The position numbers and the translations under genes are program-made. A stretch of 34,651 nucleotides of DNA from Microcaldota archaeon (GTDB lineage: Archaea > Micrarchaeota > Micrarchaeia > Micrarchaeales > CABMGC01), in contig JAKATZ010000008.1 of assembly GCA_021827925.1 (NCBI GenBank), forward strand, positions 1-34,651, written 5' to 3'. Under the pieces are notes generated by a model that was not told the origin of the DNA, did no database searches, and saw nothing but the letters and a program-made list of their open reading frames with translations. This document shows positions 15,401 to 22,855 of the stretch, in pieces. Position 1 is the first letter of the stretch; each line of letters opens with the position of its first letter.

Positions 15401-15715
15401 ACACCTTCAGTAACGCAGGCTTCAGTAGCAACCGTGATAGACCCTACGAAGGGCGTTCCTATAGCTGTACTCGATACGCAGGCAAACAATGCCTCCTCCG
15501 AGATAGTCATAGGAAGCAAGTACGTGAACAGCGTTGCGGCGCAGATATTCTCTGCAAACCCTTCGCTGAACTCAGCGTTCGCTCCTACTGGACCTGACTC
15601 TGTGATAGTGCAATCCTACCAGAACAAGATACTGGTCGCGGGATACACTGCGCAGCAGACAGTGCAGGCGGGCAACGAGTTCATAACGAACCTGCTGGCT
15701 GACGCTGGTGCGTAA
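12497..15715 (+). CDS. S-layer protein (Methanococcus-type end domains)
   Basis: This 1072-residue secreted protein starts with a signal peptide (about 1-23, basic MKSLYAKR then hydrophobic, ending ASA). Next is an N-terminal domain with IVVGSTAQPSDGVV and AANIAAVIG (about 45-67), as in methanococcal S-layer proteins. The C-terminus has KILVAGYTAQQT and EFITNLL (about 1044-1067), matching the family's C-terminal half-domain. The large middle is rich in Ser, Thr, Asn and Gly and carries more than 20 N-X-S/T sequons, such as QNVT, NNSY, GNLT, GNIT, SNQS and TNITT. No C-terminal membrane anchor is visible. It has a strong TATA box, GTGAT 3 bases before the ATG, and a hairpin/T-run terminator. 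It probably forms the main surface lattice and is the obvious AglB substrate. Confidence 0.85.
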   Translation: MKSLYAKRIAAVAASLLVGLASAGQGVTYGNIPIISTTGQPVVQIVVGSTAQPSDGVVAANIAAVIGSLAHTTQNVTASISGPGGASVNNSYGVTCAITQSLCSISNQQVWLGEKGGVAAAGSFSFAGLIGSIINGGVINSANLGNTKYSSTTATQANVGSSFIYPDVGGSGPFTISTSPTPPSAWEGVGLPGSTPSASSTSGGVTLGKFTQGTGSNAKDNVVQFTSSQIPGLLNAYGTNLESESLWLAGYPVYDQQSNVTSFALLNVNGAYQVTFGKPISNLTGGSTTLQAFQFLGQNWSTYAFKPPVLTSNWPTSSQFVVGGNMTFASASTALTHVNVGGNLTTGNITVQLNDLEQLGSNQPDATFTVYKNGVATNTSVIVYSGHTVPVNSSGTLIHISMPQAFAGLYGNARYADVQLFSNILNVSNGGYWNTNNKNWLVELRWTSNQSSMPANQLVFSKDAQLQSIILYSNQSTTTMLTPGSTFDYIQNPAVWKLTFAGDTLGAPSSGNSNFDALSLSTSSSTASSSTGGSAYTNIGGNSMYPVTARVFNGLTFAAAGSTPAVNDSTVQEPVNLFTVTSQIPTAFTIVPSGALAAPSTSLQSVNYNLDSYKFTPYNAVQANTLVNATDPNAGLVIQLINNGVSGNYISNNNNFNVYLTGYNGNGQKQSGTALEATYNSFYGDTAAPFNGGNVVIYENGKTLLANLTGITLQYALPNPGVNVNVFESANVPANGISSSAGNEILLGSLTYNGPKLFYKPASYGYYVAPVATNSTVTYSGESNNVNFKIQQNSPANTVARGSYFTYNIPELISSSATTTEAATFIDLTNSTSAQQPNPLYLLNYTNGYNNAVDYASSSDYLLNPGNPEGSGVKALTGFRTERGSAVGAIPQGSGTLTYYMAKSVGGLEFLVGPANTNITTSTSLYGPYSVGATTNLPNVTIAKVNATCQFVSTTNTCTITGANKLVATPSVTQASVATVIDPTKGVPIAVLDTQANNASSEIVIGSKYVNSVAAQIFSANPSLNSAFAPTGPDSVIVQSYQNKILVAGYTAQQTVQAGNEFITNLLADAGA

Positions 15716-15737
15716 TCCGGGCGTAGCTGATTTAGAC

Positions 15738-15771
15738 GGGGCGGGATCTTCCCGCCCCTTCTTTCTTTTTC
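15738..15771 (+). terminator. Hairpin plus T-tract after the S-layer gene
   Basis: A nine-pair stem, GGGGCGGGA with TCCCGCCCC around TCT, is followed by the pyrimidine-rich TTCTTTCTTTTTC. It begins 22 bases after the stop. It resembles a factor-independent terminator; in archaea the T-rich tract is the effective part, and the stem may stabilise this abundant message. Confidence 0.6.
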
Positions 15772-15893
15772 TCTGATTTTCTTCGAAATTCCAGTACCTT
15801 TCTGCCTTCTTTTCAACTTTCTTCTAAAAAATCACCCGGAAATGATTTTACGTCGTAAAACATGTATTGTCTGCAAAATTGGATTTAGCAACA

Positions 15894-15902
15894 TTTTTAA
15901 AT
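15894..15902 (+). promoter_or_regulatory. TATA box for surface protein operon
   Basis: TTTTTAAAT is centred about 31 bases before the ATG at 15929. It predicts a leader of only a few bases and excludes the longer frame beginning at 15842. Confidence 0.5.
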
Positions 15903-15928
15903 CCTTCCTGCTTAATACAAGTGATTCG

Positions 15929-17998
15929 ATGCGACATCTCGCCGCGCTTCCGCTCTTACTCTCATTGCTTCTTATTCTTCCAATAAGCGCGCTCTCACCG
16001 GGCGCGATGCTGCAGAATTACAACGTGCCTAATTCCCTTATAGCGAATCTTACCGAGATAAATGCCACTTATGGGAGCTCAAGCTACGCGCTTCTCTACA
16101 AAGGCAACTCCCCATACTTTGTAATAAACACAACGCACGGCGTTAACGAGTTTGTGACTGATCCGTCTGCAATAAGCGCAATAATAAGCGATACCCAGGC
16201 CGGAATATCCACGCGCAGCATAAACTTCACATACCTGAGCGGGCAAATGACTGCCTACATAAGCTCCGCTGCAACTGTGATGAATGCATGCCTTCGGTTC
16301 ACAGGACTTGACCATCTTACCTGCACAAAGCAGAACTTGTGCCTTTCCTGCCAGTCTGTACCTGCATGCAAGGATTATTATCTCGGCACAGGCGCCCTTG
16401 GCGGTGTAGGTAGCGTAAGCATAATGCAGTTCGGCAGTGCCTACGCCAACCTTACCCGGAATCTTACTATTTACTATCAGAGCTCCACAAATGTGACTGC
16501 CCTGGATCTGATCAGCAAAACTGCCTCTCTTAATGCAGCATTCTCTAACGTCTCCACCATAACAAGCCATATCTACCAGAATCCCATCTTCCCTCCTCCG
16601 CCTGGCGTCGACTACTCCCAGTGCCCTGGCACACCGCTCCAGGGGCCATGGTGGTGCTGGTCAGCCAACGCATCTGGCATCTGCGGCGTTTTCAATGCGC
16701 ACACGGGCCTCGGCGAATACAGCCCCATATATAACCACACCTTTCTGAACAACGTGAATGCAAGCCTCAAGAGCATCAACCCGAACCTGCCAACACAGCA
16801 GAACCTGCTTGCAATGGCACAAGCTGTCATAAACAATCAGAACGCGTATATAGAGCCTGTGGTGCAAAAGGCAAAGAAAGCCGAGCTTGACGCACTGCTC
16901 AACGGCTCTCTGAGCAGCTATCCGTCGCTAAAGAACGGCAGCACCATTCTTCTCACGCACATATACAACACCTCTCTGGAATATTCTCTTCTTGCACTGG
17001 AGAGCGCTTACAATAATCTGACATCAGACTACCTTACCTCAAACATACAGGCAAACGGCGCCGTTGTGGCAGCACAGCTGCAAAACACAACCTTGCTATA
17101 CAATGCCATCTCCTCAGAATATTCCTCCCTTCTCTCCAAGGCAAGCAACAATACCCTTCTGCTTATCGAGGCCCAGATCTCCGGCGCAAAAGGCAATGAG
17201 ATCGCAGCTCTCTCTTTAAATGAAATGAAGCTTAACAACGAAGTTCTCGGCCTTGTTGGCAATTCAACCGCAGCAGCCGCGCTCCTAAACACAATCTATT
17301 CGAGGGCCCGCACTGTCGTGCCTCTCAGCATCGGCGCTGGCAACGTAGTGAGGGCTATAGATGGCCCTTTCGCAACATCCCTCGCGCTCGCAATGGGTCT
17401 CTCGTATGACTCTGGGATTGCGCTCTCGCCTCTTCTATCATCTCTGCTATCTCTTGTAATAGGCGCGGTCATACTGTTGCTTGTCTATGGTTACTACCTA
17501 ACGCTGAAGCACAACCGGAAGGTGATACTGAACCGCAGGACAGCCAGGGTCTGGAAGCTACTATTCTCGGTAGCTTCAGTGCTGCTGCTTATATACATAC
17601 TACTGACGTATCTCCTTGCCACCTCCGCTGGCCATGCGCCCGCTGGCAGCCTTTTCAGCGCAATACATGGCGCAAGGAGCATCGCAGTCGTCTTAAACGG
17701 AAGCAGCATCTCGCGCAGCACAGTCAAATGCGGCGATCTCATAATCAGCCAAGCAAGATCCATTGGAAAGAACGCCGCACTAATGTACGTAAACGGGACA
17801 AGCTGCACAATGAACGATACCACGACGAGCAAGAGTTCCTGCCTGAACTCTTACGTGAGGGATGGCGATCCGATAGTGGTGCTCACGCAGTCTAATCAAT
17901 CTTCGATAAGCATATACTCACTGTACGGCACTGCGCTCCATGCAAACGGCAACCAGAGTTTCATGGATGCGTGCTATGCCAGTCTGTTCATAAAGTGA
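15929..17998 (+). CDS. Membrane-anchored surface protein with C-terminal four-cysteine domain
   Basis: This 689-residue protein is not a family I recognise. A signal peptide (1-23, ending ISALS) leads a large outer region with over 20 sequons, a Cys-rich stretch (about 115-150, including LTCTKQNLCLSCQSVPAC), a Pro/Trp-rich patch (FPPPPGVDYSQCPG, GPWWCW) and long helical segments up to about 490. Two membrane helices (about 499-526 and 543-564) enclose a basic cytoplasmic loop (KHNRKVILNRR). The C-terminal outer domain has cysteines at 601, 626, 638 and 682 and resembles the C-terminal domain of the next gene. Start choice rests on the signal peptide, the TATA position and GTGAT 3 bases before the ATG. 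It is probably a heavily glycosylated envelope protein working alongside the S-layer. Confidence 0.7.
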   Translation: MRHLAALPLLLSLLLILPISALSPGAMLQNYNVPNSLIANLTEINATYGSSSYALLYKGNSPYFVINTTHGVNEFVTDPSAISAIISDTQAGISTRSINFTYLSGQMTAYISSAATVMNACLRFTGLDHLTCTKQNLCLSCQSVPACKDYYLGTGALGGVGSVSIMQFGSAYANLTRNLTIYYQSSTNVTALDLISKTASLNAAFSNVSTITSHIYQNPIFPPPPGVDYSQCPGTPLQGPWWCWSANASGICGVFNAHTGLGEYSPIYNHTFLNNVNASLKSINPNLPTQQNLLAMAQAVINNQNAYIEPVVQKAKKAELDALLNGSLSSYPSLKNGSTILLTHIYNTSLEYSLLALESAYNNLTSDYLTSNIQANGAVVAAQLQNTTLLYNAISSEYSSLLSKASNNTLLLIEAQISGAKGNEIAALSLNEMKLNNEVLGLVGNSTAAAALLNTIYSRARTVVPLSIGAGNVVRAIDGPFATSLALAMGLSYDSGIALSPLLSSLLSLVIGAVILLLVYGYYLTLKHNRKVILNRRTARVWKLLFSVASVLLLIYILLTYLLATSAGHAPAGSLFSAIHGARSIAVVLNGSSISRSTVKCGDLIISQARSIGKNAALMYVNGTSCTMNDTTTSKSSCLNSYVRDGDPIVVLTQSNQSSISIYSLYGTALHANGNQSFMDACYASLFIK

Positions 17999-18002
17999 TA
18001 CC

Positions 18003-18623
18003 ATGGCTTCTGAGAAAAAGAGAAAGAGCGAGCGAGTAGAGGGCAGCAAGTCCAAAGAACAGCACGGGGCCAAGGGGCACGCCGATCGTGCATCCAGAGC
18101 AAATCCTGACATATCAGGCGAAGAGGGCATCCGCGGAAATGAACGCGGGCTTTTGGAAAACGCGCCTCTGATAGGGCTTATTGCAGTTGTTGTGGTTGCG
18201 ATAGCCGCAGCCGCTGTGATCATTCCAGGCATAAATCCCTCCTTCTCTACATTCAAGAGCAACTTCCAGTCTGCCCCAAGGATAGCCATAACTGTGAAGT
18301 ACACCAACGCAACCGCATACAACAGCGAGACCAGCTGCTTCACCGATATCGTTGAAGTAGTTTCCAGATACAAGAGCCCATCTGCAATAGATTTCTACAC
18401 AATAGACGGGAACAATTGCACATACTCTCCAACAGGCCTGGGACATCAGATAAATCCTGTCACGACAAATGCTTCGGAATGCCTCAGCAAGGCCTACTCG
18501 GAGCCGGGCATCTTCCTGAACTACAGCCAGGCAAACAGGACTCTCATCACTGCAAGCCATCTCTACATATACGGCAACGGTGCGTATTACAACGAATGTC
18601 CCATAGCGGTCGATCTCTCCTGA
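18003..18623 (+). CDS. Single-pass membrane protein with four-cysteine outer domain
   Basis: This 206-residue protein has a highly charged cytoplasmic N-terminus (1-52, many Lys, Glu and Arg), one membrane helix (about 54-76) and an outer domain with sequons NAT, NCT, NAS, NYS and NRT. Cysteines at 112, 139, 160 and 199, and the tail (SQANRT...LYIYGNGAYYNECP), align with the last 90 residues of the preceding protein (TQSNQS...LYGTALHANG...ACYAS). The gene begins 4 bases after the upstream stop; that TGA lies within the GTGAT ribosome site placed 3 bases before the ATG, so translation is probably coupled. The family is unknown. A paired complex in the membrane is a reasonable inference. Confidence 0.7.
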   Translation: MASEKKRKSERVEGSKSKEQHGAKGHADRASRANPDISGEEGIRGNERGLLENAPLIGLIAVVVVAIAAAAVIIPGINPSFSTFKSNFQSAPRIAITVKYTNATAYNSETSCFTDIVEVVSRYKSPSAIDFYTIDGNNCTYSPTGLGHQINPVTTNASECLSKAYSEPGIFLNYSQANRTLITASHLYIYGNGAYYNECPIAVDLS

Positions 18624-18651
18624 AGCTTTCCTGCCATAGGGCCTGGTACGC

Positions 18652-19446
18652 ATGGAAGGGGAAGATCTAGATATAGGCGGACAGCTCTTCAGGATAAGAG
18701 TTGAGCCTGCAAGGGGACGGAATGCATACGCGATTATCTCCGGCGCTGAGATAAGGATAAGGATACCTCTAGGCATGGGCAGAAGGGAGTCAGAGCGCTG
18801 TTTTATGGAGCTCAGAGAGCGTGTGATAAGGAAGATCATGCGTCATCCCGAAGTCCGATGGCATTCAAACAGGGGGCCCGAATTCAGCGCAGGACAAGAG
18901 TTCGGCGTGCTTGGGCAACCATTACGCATAGAGGTCTCAGAGGATCTCTTCCGCAGGCGCAACACCGCAAAGATAGATGGTGCTGTCCTACGCCTGCTTC
19001 TTGCAGGTGACATACCACAGAGTTCGAAGGCAAGCACTGTTAACCTGCTTGCGCACCGTGCCATATCGCGCCACTTCCTCCCCGAGATAGAGAACCGCGT
19101 AAGCAGGATAAACGCAGAATCATTCGGATTCGATCTCAAAAGAGTATCATTAAAGAGGCAGAGCACAAGATGGGGCAGCTGTTCCAAGAGGAGCGGCAGG
19201 ATAAACCTGAATTTCCGGCTCCTATTCGCCCCGGAAGGAATACTGGATTATGTAATAACCCACGAGCTTGCACATCTCAAAGAATCAAACCATTCTCAAG
19301 CATTCTGGAGACTTGTGGGAACAGCGATGCCAGATTATAAGGAACGGGCAAGATGGCTCAGAAAAAATGGGGGAACCATCTGCCCTTCATCTGCAACTCT
19401 GCCGGATAGCAGCAGTAACGACGAGCAGCGCAATGCCTTGAGATAA
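18652..19446 (+). CDS. YgjP-like (DUF45) zinc metalloprotein
   Basis: This 264-residue cytoplasmic protein has the YgjP/DUF45 signature: STRWGSCSKRSGRINLNFRL (171-190), then HELAHLKESNHSQAFW with zinc ligands His204 and His208, catalytic Glu205 and a further His214. The fold is that of gluzincin/SprT-like metalloproteases. Escherichia coli YgjP has been described as a nucleoside triphosphate (UTP) pyrophosphatase, so peptidase activity should not be assumed. The C-terminal 30 residues are Ser-rich and probably disordered. It follows the surface-protein pair on the same strand with a 28-base gap and converges on the FkbM gene with only 6 bases between stops. Confidence 0.85.
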   Translation: MEGEDLDIGGQLFRIRVEPARGRNAYAIISGAEIRIRIPLGMGRRESERCFMELRERVIRKIMRHPEVRWHSNRGPEFSAGQEFGVLGQPLRIEVSEDLFRRRNTAKIDGAVLRLLLAGDIPQSSKASTVNLLAHRAISRHFLPEIENRVSRINAESFGFDLKRVSLKRQSTRWGSCSKRSGRINLNFRLLFAPEGILDYVITHELAHLKESNHSQAFWRLVGTAMPDYKERARWLRKNGGTICPSSATLPDSSSNDEQRNALR

Positions 19447-19452
19447 TGCAAT

Positions 19453-20415
19453 TCAGTGCCGCCTTTTTGCTCTGTTCCCGCCGCCCTGCTGTTTCCGATA
19501 AGCTACGATCTCCCCTGCATACTTTGTGCCGGTGAAGTTTCCCACGATCATTATCCTCGGTTCGCTATATCTTACCTCAAAACCCTCTGCCTTAAGCCGC
19601 TCTACAATATCCCTGTATCCGTAATGGTACTCTATGTGCAGCAGTGAAAACCTTCTGAGGATCTCGCTCGACGTGTTTCTTATTATCTCGTACTCTCCGC
19701 CTTCGCAGTCCATCTTGATTATGCAATCCTTAAGCTTCATTCTCGCTGCAAACTCGCCGAGCTGGATCATTTTGCCTTCAGAAGATCCGAAACTGCTGTT
19801 TGAAGGGCTGTACTCTTTCTTATCCCCCACAAGAAGCGCCATGAACGGGATTATCCTCGATTCAAGCCTGTTAAGCTCTATGTTCCTCTTCATCGTCTCG
19901 TAGAGCGGTTTGACAGGCTCGAACGCGTACACCTTCTTCGCTCCGAGGATTGAGTAGAGAAGGGCAGTTTCGCCCATGTACGCGCCAGCATCTACTACAA
20001 CCTTTCCATTGAAATCAGCAACAGCGTGCTCATCCGAAGAGAGGTCTCCTACTGCGGCCGCAACCGAGGCCGCATCAACTCCCACCTTAACCCCTCGCAC
20101 AGTGAAAGATGCAGTATTTCCTGAGCGCACAAGCCCCAATCCCTTAACGCGCTCAAAATGCGATTCGTCTGACTGCCCTATGCTTATCAACTTGTTGATG
20201 CTATTGCGCGTTAGCTCAAAAGCATTCCCATTCCTGAGTCTAATTGTTCTGCTCTTCGCAAGTCCCGAGTACACCAGCGGAGCTATATACCACTGTGTTG
20301 TTGCCTTGCGCATGCTGCCAAGATAACCGAGCATCTGCGATGCGTGGATTACTGCAGCGTACGGCATGGAAAGAGTCAGTCTTATCCTATCTTTTGCATA
20401 AACATTCTCAAACAT
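19453..20415 (-). CDS. FkbM-family methyltransferase
   Basis: This protein of about 320 residues has a C-terminal SAM-binding domain of the FkbM type: VVVDAGAYMGETA (about 139-151), VYAFEPVKPLYETMKRNIELN-type motif II, and IIKMDCEGGEYEII (about 236-249). FkbM enzymes are O-methyltransferases, many acting on sugars or polyketides. The first 110 residues carry no clear motif. Its C-terminus is basic (RAKRRH). The ATG at 20415 is used; a TTG at 20430 is possible. It lies 27 bases after the radical SAM gene on the same strand, and the pair is probably one transcript modifying a glycan or lipid intermediate. Confidence 0.8.
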   Translation of the reverse strand: MFENVYAKDRIRLTLSMPYAAVIHASQMLGYLGSMRKATTQWYIAPLVYSGLAKSRTIRLRNGNAFELTRNSINKLISIGQSDESHFERVKGLGLVRSGNTASFTVRGVKVGVDAASVAAAVGDLSSDEHAVADFNGKVVVDAGAYMGETALLYSILGAKKVYAFEPVKPLYETMKRNIELNRLESRIIPFMALLVGDKKEYSPSNSSFGSSEGKMIQLGEFAARMKLKDCIIKMDCEGGEYEIIRNTSSEILRRFSLLHIEYHYGYRDIVERLKAEGFEVRYSEPRIMIVGNFTGTKYAGEIVAYRKQQGGGNRAKRRH

Positions 20416-20442
20416 GGCTTGTGGCACCAAATTGCTTCCGCA

Positions 20443-21657
20443 TCAGTTTATCGCGCAGCATCTCGCGCATGCGGGGAAGAGCTTGCGCTTGTAAAGCTCC
20501 TCCCTGAATTTCCTTGCGGCATCGCTGCCCCATAACTCATCAACTTTCTTATTCCTTACATTGCCAAGCTTGAAATCGGTCATCCACTCGTCAGGGCAGA
20601 ACATTGCATCTCCGTTCGCCTTAACCATCAGATAATTCCATGCGACAAAGCATCTGTCTCTCTTCGTAAATGAGAGATCCGAGTAATACTTGACAATCTG
20701 CTCCTGCGTGAGCCGCGGATGTATGAACACGGGCTTACTGTACTTCTTTTTCTCTATGTCCATTATCTCCTTCGAGAGCTTCTGCACGTATCCTGCATCA
20801 AAAGTCGATATTATGTGCGAGTCAACTCCCTCGCCTTCGTTGCTGCCAAAGATCATCTTCAGCACCTTCTTATGGGCTTCGGCGTGGTTCTTGTCAGTGA
20901 ACCAGAGGTGCTGTAGTCTTGTGCCGTCAACCCCGACATCATCCTGAAGATACCTGATAAGCTCATCAAGCCTGCCGGCGATCCACGGCGAGAATGTCGT
21001 GTTCGTCTTGATGCCTGGAAGAGCGTTCTCTCCTCTATAATCCAAAAGCTTCCTTATAGTCTCTGTAGTCTTGTCAAACATGCCTTTTCCCCTGATGTTA
21101 TCATGCACGTCTCTGGGGCCGTCTATGGAGAAGTTTATTGTGAGGTTTCTTATCCTTGAGAGCCTTTCAAGCTTATCATCGCTAAGCATGGTGCCGTTGT
21201 TGTTAGTTATCACCGACATGCCCTTGCCGGTTATGTACTCTATTATGTCTACAGTATCCTTCCTTATGAAGGGCTCCCCTCCTGAAAGGTAGAACGAAGG
21301 CCTGTGCTTTCCCGCAAGCTGGTCCACAAGATCGAATATCTCCTGCGTACTGAGCTCCTGCGTCACTAGAGGATCCCTCTCCCTGACGAGCTTGAAAGCT
21401 ATGCCGTTAGATCCCCACCACCAGCACATCGTGCATCTAAGGTTGCATATCACTGAGAGCTCAAGGTTTACTACGTCTATCTTCCTGCCTTCCTGCCTGT
21501 CTCCGAACCTGAATTTGTATCCGGAAGAGAGTCTTTCCGGGAGCGTGAGCATGCTTGTGCCGTAATCCCACAGCCGCGGACTGACCTTCTGCAACCTCAT
21601 CCCTATCTTGTAAAGGTTCGGATGCAGCCCGCTGTCAAGCTTCAGAAAACCACTCAT
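20443..21657 (-). CDS. Radical SAM protein with SPASM-like C-terminus
   Basis: This 404-residue enzyme has the CNLRCTMC cluster motif (Cys71, Cys75, Cys78), followed by the unusual WWWG, and the SAM-binding SGGEPF (about 125-130). NNNGTML and INFSIDGP follow as expected for the barrel. The C-terminal part has RCFVAWNYLMVKANGD, MFCPDEW, GNV and a final CARCC (397-401), which look like a SPASM-type auxiliary iron-sulfur domain with somewhat reduced cysteines. The substrate is unknown; the glycan neighbourhood and the FkbM partner suggest sugar or lipid modification, but peptide modification is common in SPASM proteins. GGTATTTAAAC (21677-21687) is 25 bases before the ATG, so the message is probably leaderless. 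Confidence 0.85.
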   Translation of the reverse strand: MSGFLKLDSGLHPNLYKIGMRLQKVSPRLWDYGTSMLTLPERLSSGYKFRFGDRQEGRKIDVVNLELSVICNLRCTMCWWWGSNGIAFKLVRERDPLVTQELSTQEIFDLVDQLAGKHRPSFYLSGGEPFIRKDTVDIIEYITGKGMSVITNNNGTMLSDDKLERLSRIRNLTINFSIDGPRDVHDNIRGKGMFDKTTETIRKLLDYRGENALPGIKTNTTFSPWIAGRLDELIRYLQDDVGVDGTRLQHLWFTDKNHAEAHKKVLKMIFGSNEGEGVDSHIISTFDAGYVQKLSKEIMDIEKKKYSKPVFIHPRLTQEQIVKYYSDLSFTKRDRCFVAWNYLMVKANGDAMFCPDEWMTDFKLGNVRNKKVDELWGSDAARKFREELYKRKLFPACARCCAIN

Positions 21658-21676
21658 TATTCCCTTCCCTTTTGAT

Positions 21677-21687
21677 GTTTAAATACC
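21677..21687 (-). promoter_or_regulatory. TATA box for radical SAM/FkbM operon
   Basis: GGTATTTAAAC on the minus strand is centred 25 bases before the ATG at 21657, implying a leaderless transcript. Confidence 0.5.
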
Positions 21688-21750
21688 TTATTGTCAGTGT
21701 CTCGCAGTGGTCTTTCTGCCAAGAATCCCTGTGTTGTGTACCTGAGATGA

Positions 21751-21760
21751 TATATTTTTA
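21751..21760 (+). promoter_or_regulatory. TATA box for GT2 gene
   Basis: TATATTTTTA is centred about 28 bases before the ATG at 21784, implying a leaderless or nearly leaderless transcript. It is divergent from the radical SAM promoter 64 bases away. Confidence 0.55.
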
Positions 21761-21783
21761 AGCTTCCGATTCCATCACCTAGC

Positions 21784-22854
21784 ATGAAGCCTATCACAGT
21801 GCTCATATTCTCCAGAAACAATGTTGCAGGAGCGATCGAGCTCATACAAAGCGTGTACGGCCTCGCTCAGGAATTCGTGCTTATAGACAGCAGCGGTCAA
21901 AAACAGCGAGCCGAGCTGCGCAGAACGATATCTGCGCTTAAGCTTGATAAAATCCGCACGTTCCATGCCGTAGCTCTAGGATACGCTGATCCGCTTCGCA
22001 TGTACGGCCTATCAAAATGCAGTAACGACTGGGTTCTCTATCTCGATGTCGATGAAAGAGTCAGCGAACGCTTGAAAAGAGAATTGCAGAAAGTAATATC
22101 AAGGCCCGGCTGCGACGCGTTCGCGATAAAACGCTACGAAGAGGCCGGAGATGACGCATCGGGCTTCTTCACGTGGCAGGTACGCCTGTTCAGGAAAAGC
22201 AAAGTGCTATACAAAGGCCTTCTCCACGAACAGGCAGAGGTTAACGGCAAGTTATGCCGTATTGAAAACAGCGACTTCTACCTTGAACACAGGCAGGAAC
22301 TAAGGAACCCATCCTCAGGCATAGAGTACTCTGAATTCGAGCAGTTCGAGAGGATGTCTTATCGCACATACAACGAGAAAATGCTCGAATATTTCATAAA
22401 GGCTACAATGCCTGAAAAAAAGACATTCTCAAACAATATTGCCAAGCACATAATAAAAGGATGGCTCTTTCTCTATGAGTCGGTGACACTCCGCAAACAG
22501 GAGCAGGAACTTGGAAATTTCGATTATCTGTTCTATTATCTGGCCAAGAGCATGGGTTATTCATTAAAGCGCGGCAGGCTTTACGGGGGTACGATACGGG
22601 GGGCGTTAGAGTATCTCGGGAAGGTCAGGGAATGGAAGTCCTCTCCGAACGGGAAAGAGTTCTTCGAGATATCCCAGATAATAAACAAGGAAGGAGTGAT
22701 ACACTTTCTCGGCCTCGAGACTGAGAAGACCATACTGGCACTTAACAGGAAGTACTCCGGCAAAAGGCAAGGGATAGGATTGCTTAAGGAGCTGCTCATA
22801 GAAAAGTACAGGCTATTGCATGCAGTCCCGTCTCGCGGCAAAAAAGGCAGTTAG
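21784..22854 (+). CDS. GT2-family glycosyltransferase (WaaE-like)
   Basis: This 356-residue protein opens with ITVLIFSRNN and has EFVLIDSSG and the metal-binding WVLYLDVDERVS (about 78-89), as in the WaaE/KdtX subgroup of GT2. Conserved downstream features are FTWQVRLFRK and YKGLLHEQ, typical of the acceptor half of this subgroup. The C-terminal 150 residues are helical and basic, without membrane segments. It likely transfers a sugar to a lipid-linked intermediate on the cytoplasmic face. The next GT4 gene's preferred ATG begins one base after its stop, so the two are co-transcribed. Confidence 0.8.
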   Translation: MKPITVLIFSRNNVAGAIELIQSVYGLAQEFVLIDSSGQKQRAELRRTISALKLDKIRTFHAVALGYADPLRMYGLSKCSNDWVLYLDVDERVSERLKRELQKVISRPGCDAFAIKRYEEAGDDASGFFTWQVRLFRKSKVLYKGLLHEQAEVNGKLCRIENSDFYLEHRQELRNPSSGIEYSEFEQFERMSYRTYNEKMLEYFIKATMPEKKTFSNNIAKHIIKGWLFLYESVTLRKQEQELGNFDYLFYYLAKSMGYSLKRGRLYGGTIRGALEYLGKVREWKSSPNGKEFFEISQIINKEGVIHFLGLETEKTILALNRKYSGKRQGIGLLKELLIEKYRLLHAVPSRGKKGS

Positions 22855-22855
22855 G

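Noticed and set aside
15842-15928. N-terminal extension of the large surface protein from 15842
   Set aside because: It would bury the signal peptide behind 29 residues and would have to be transcribed from upstream of the TATA box.
18114-18839. 241-codon minus-strand frame over the small surface gene and the start of the YgjP-like gene
   Set aside because: It covers two plus-strand genes with good start signals, and the translated sequence has no recognisable motif.
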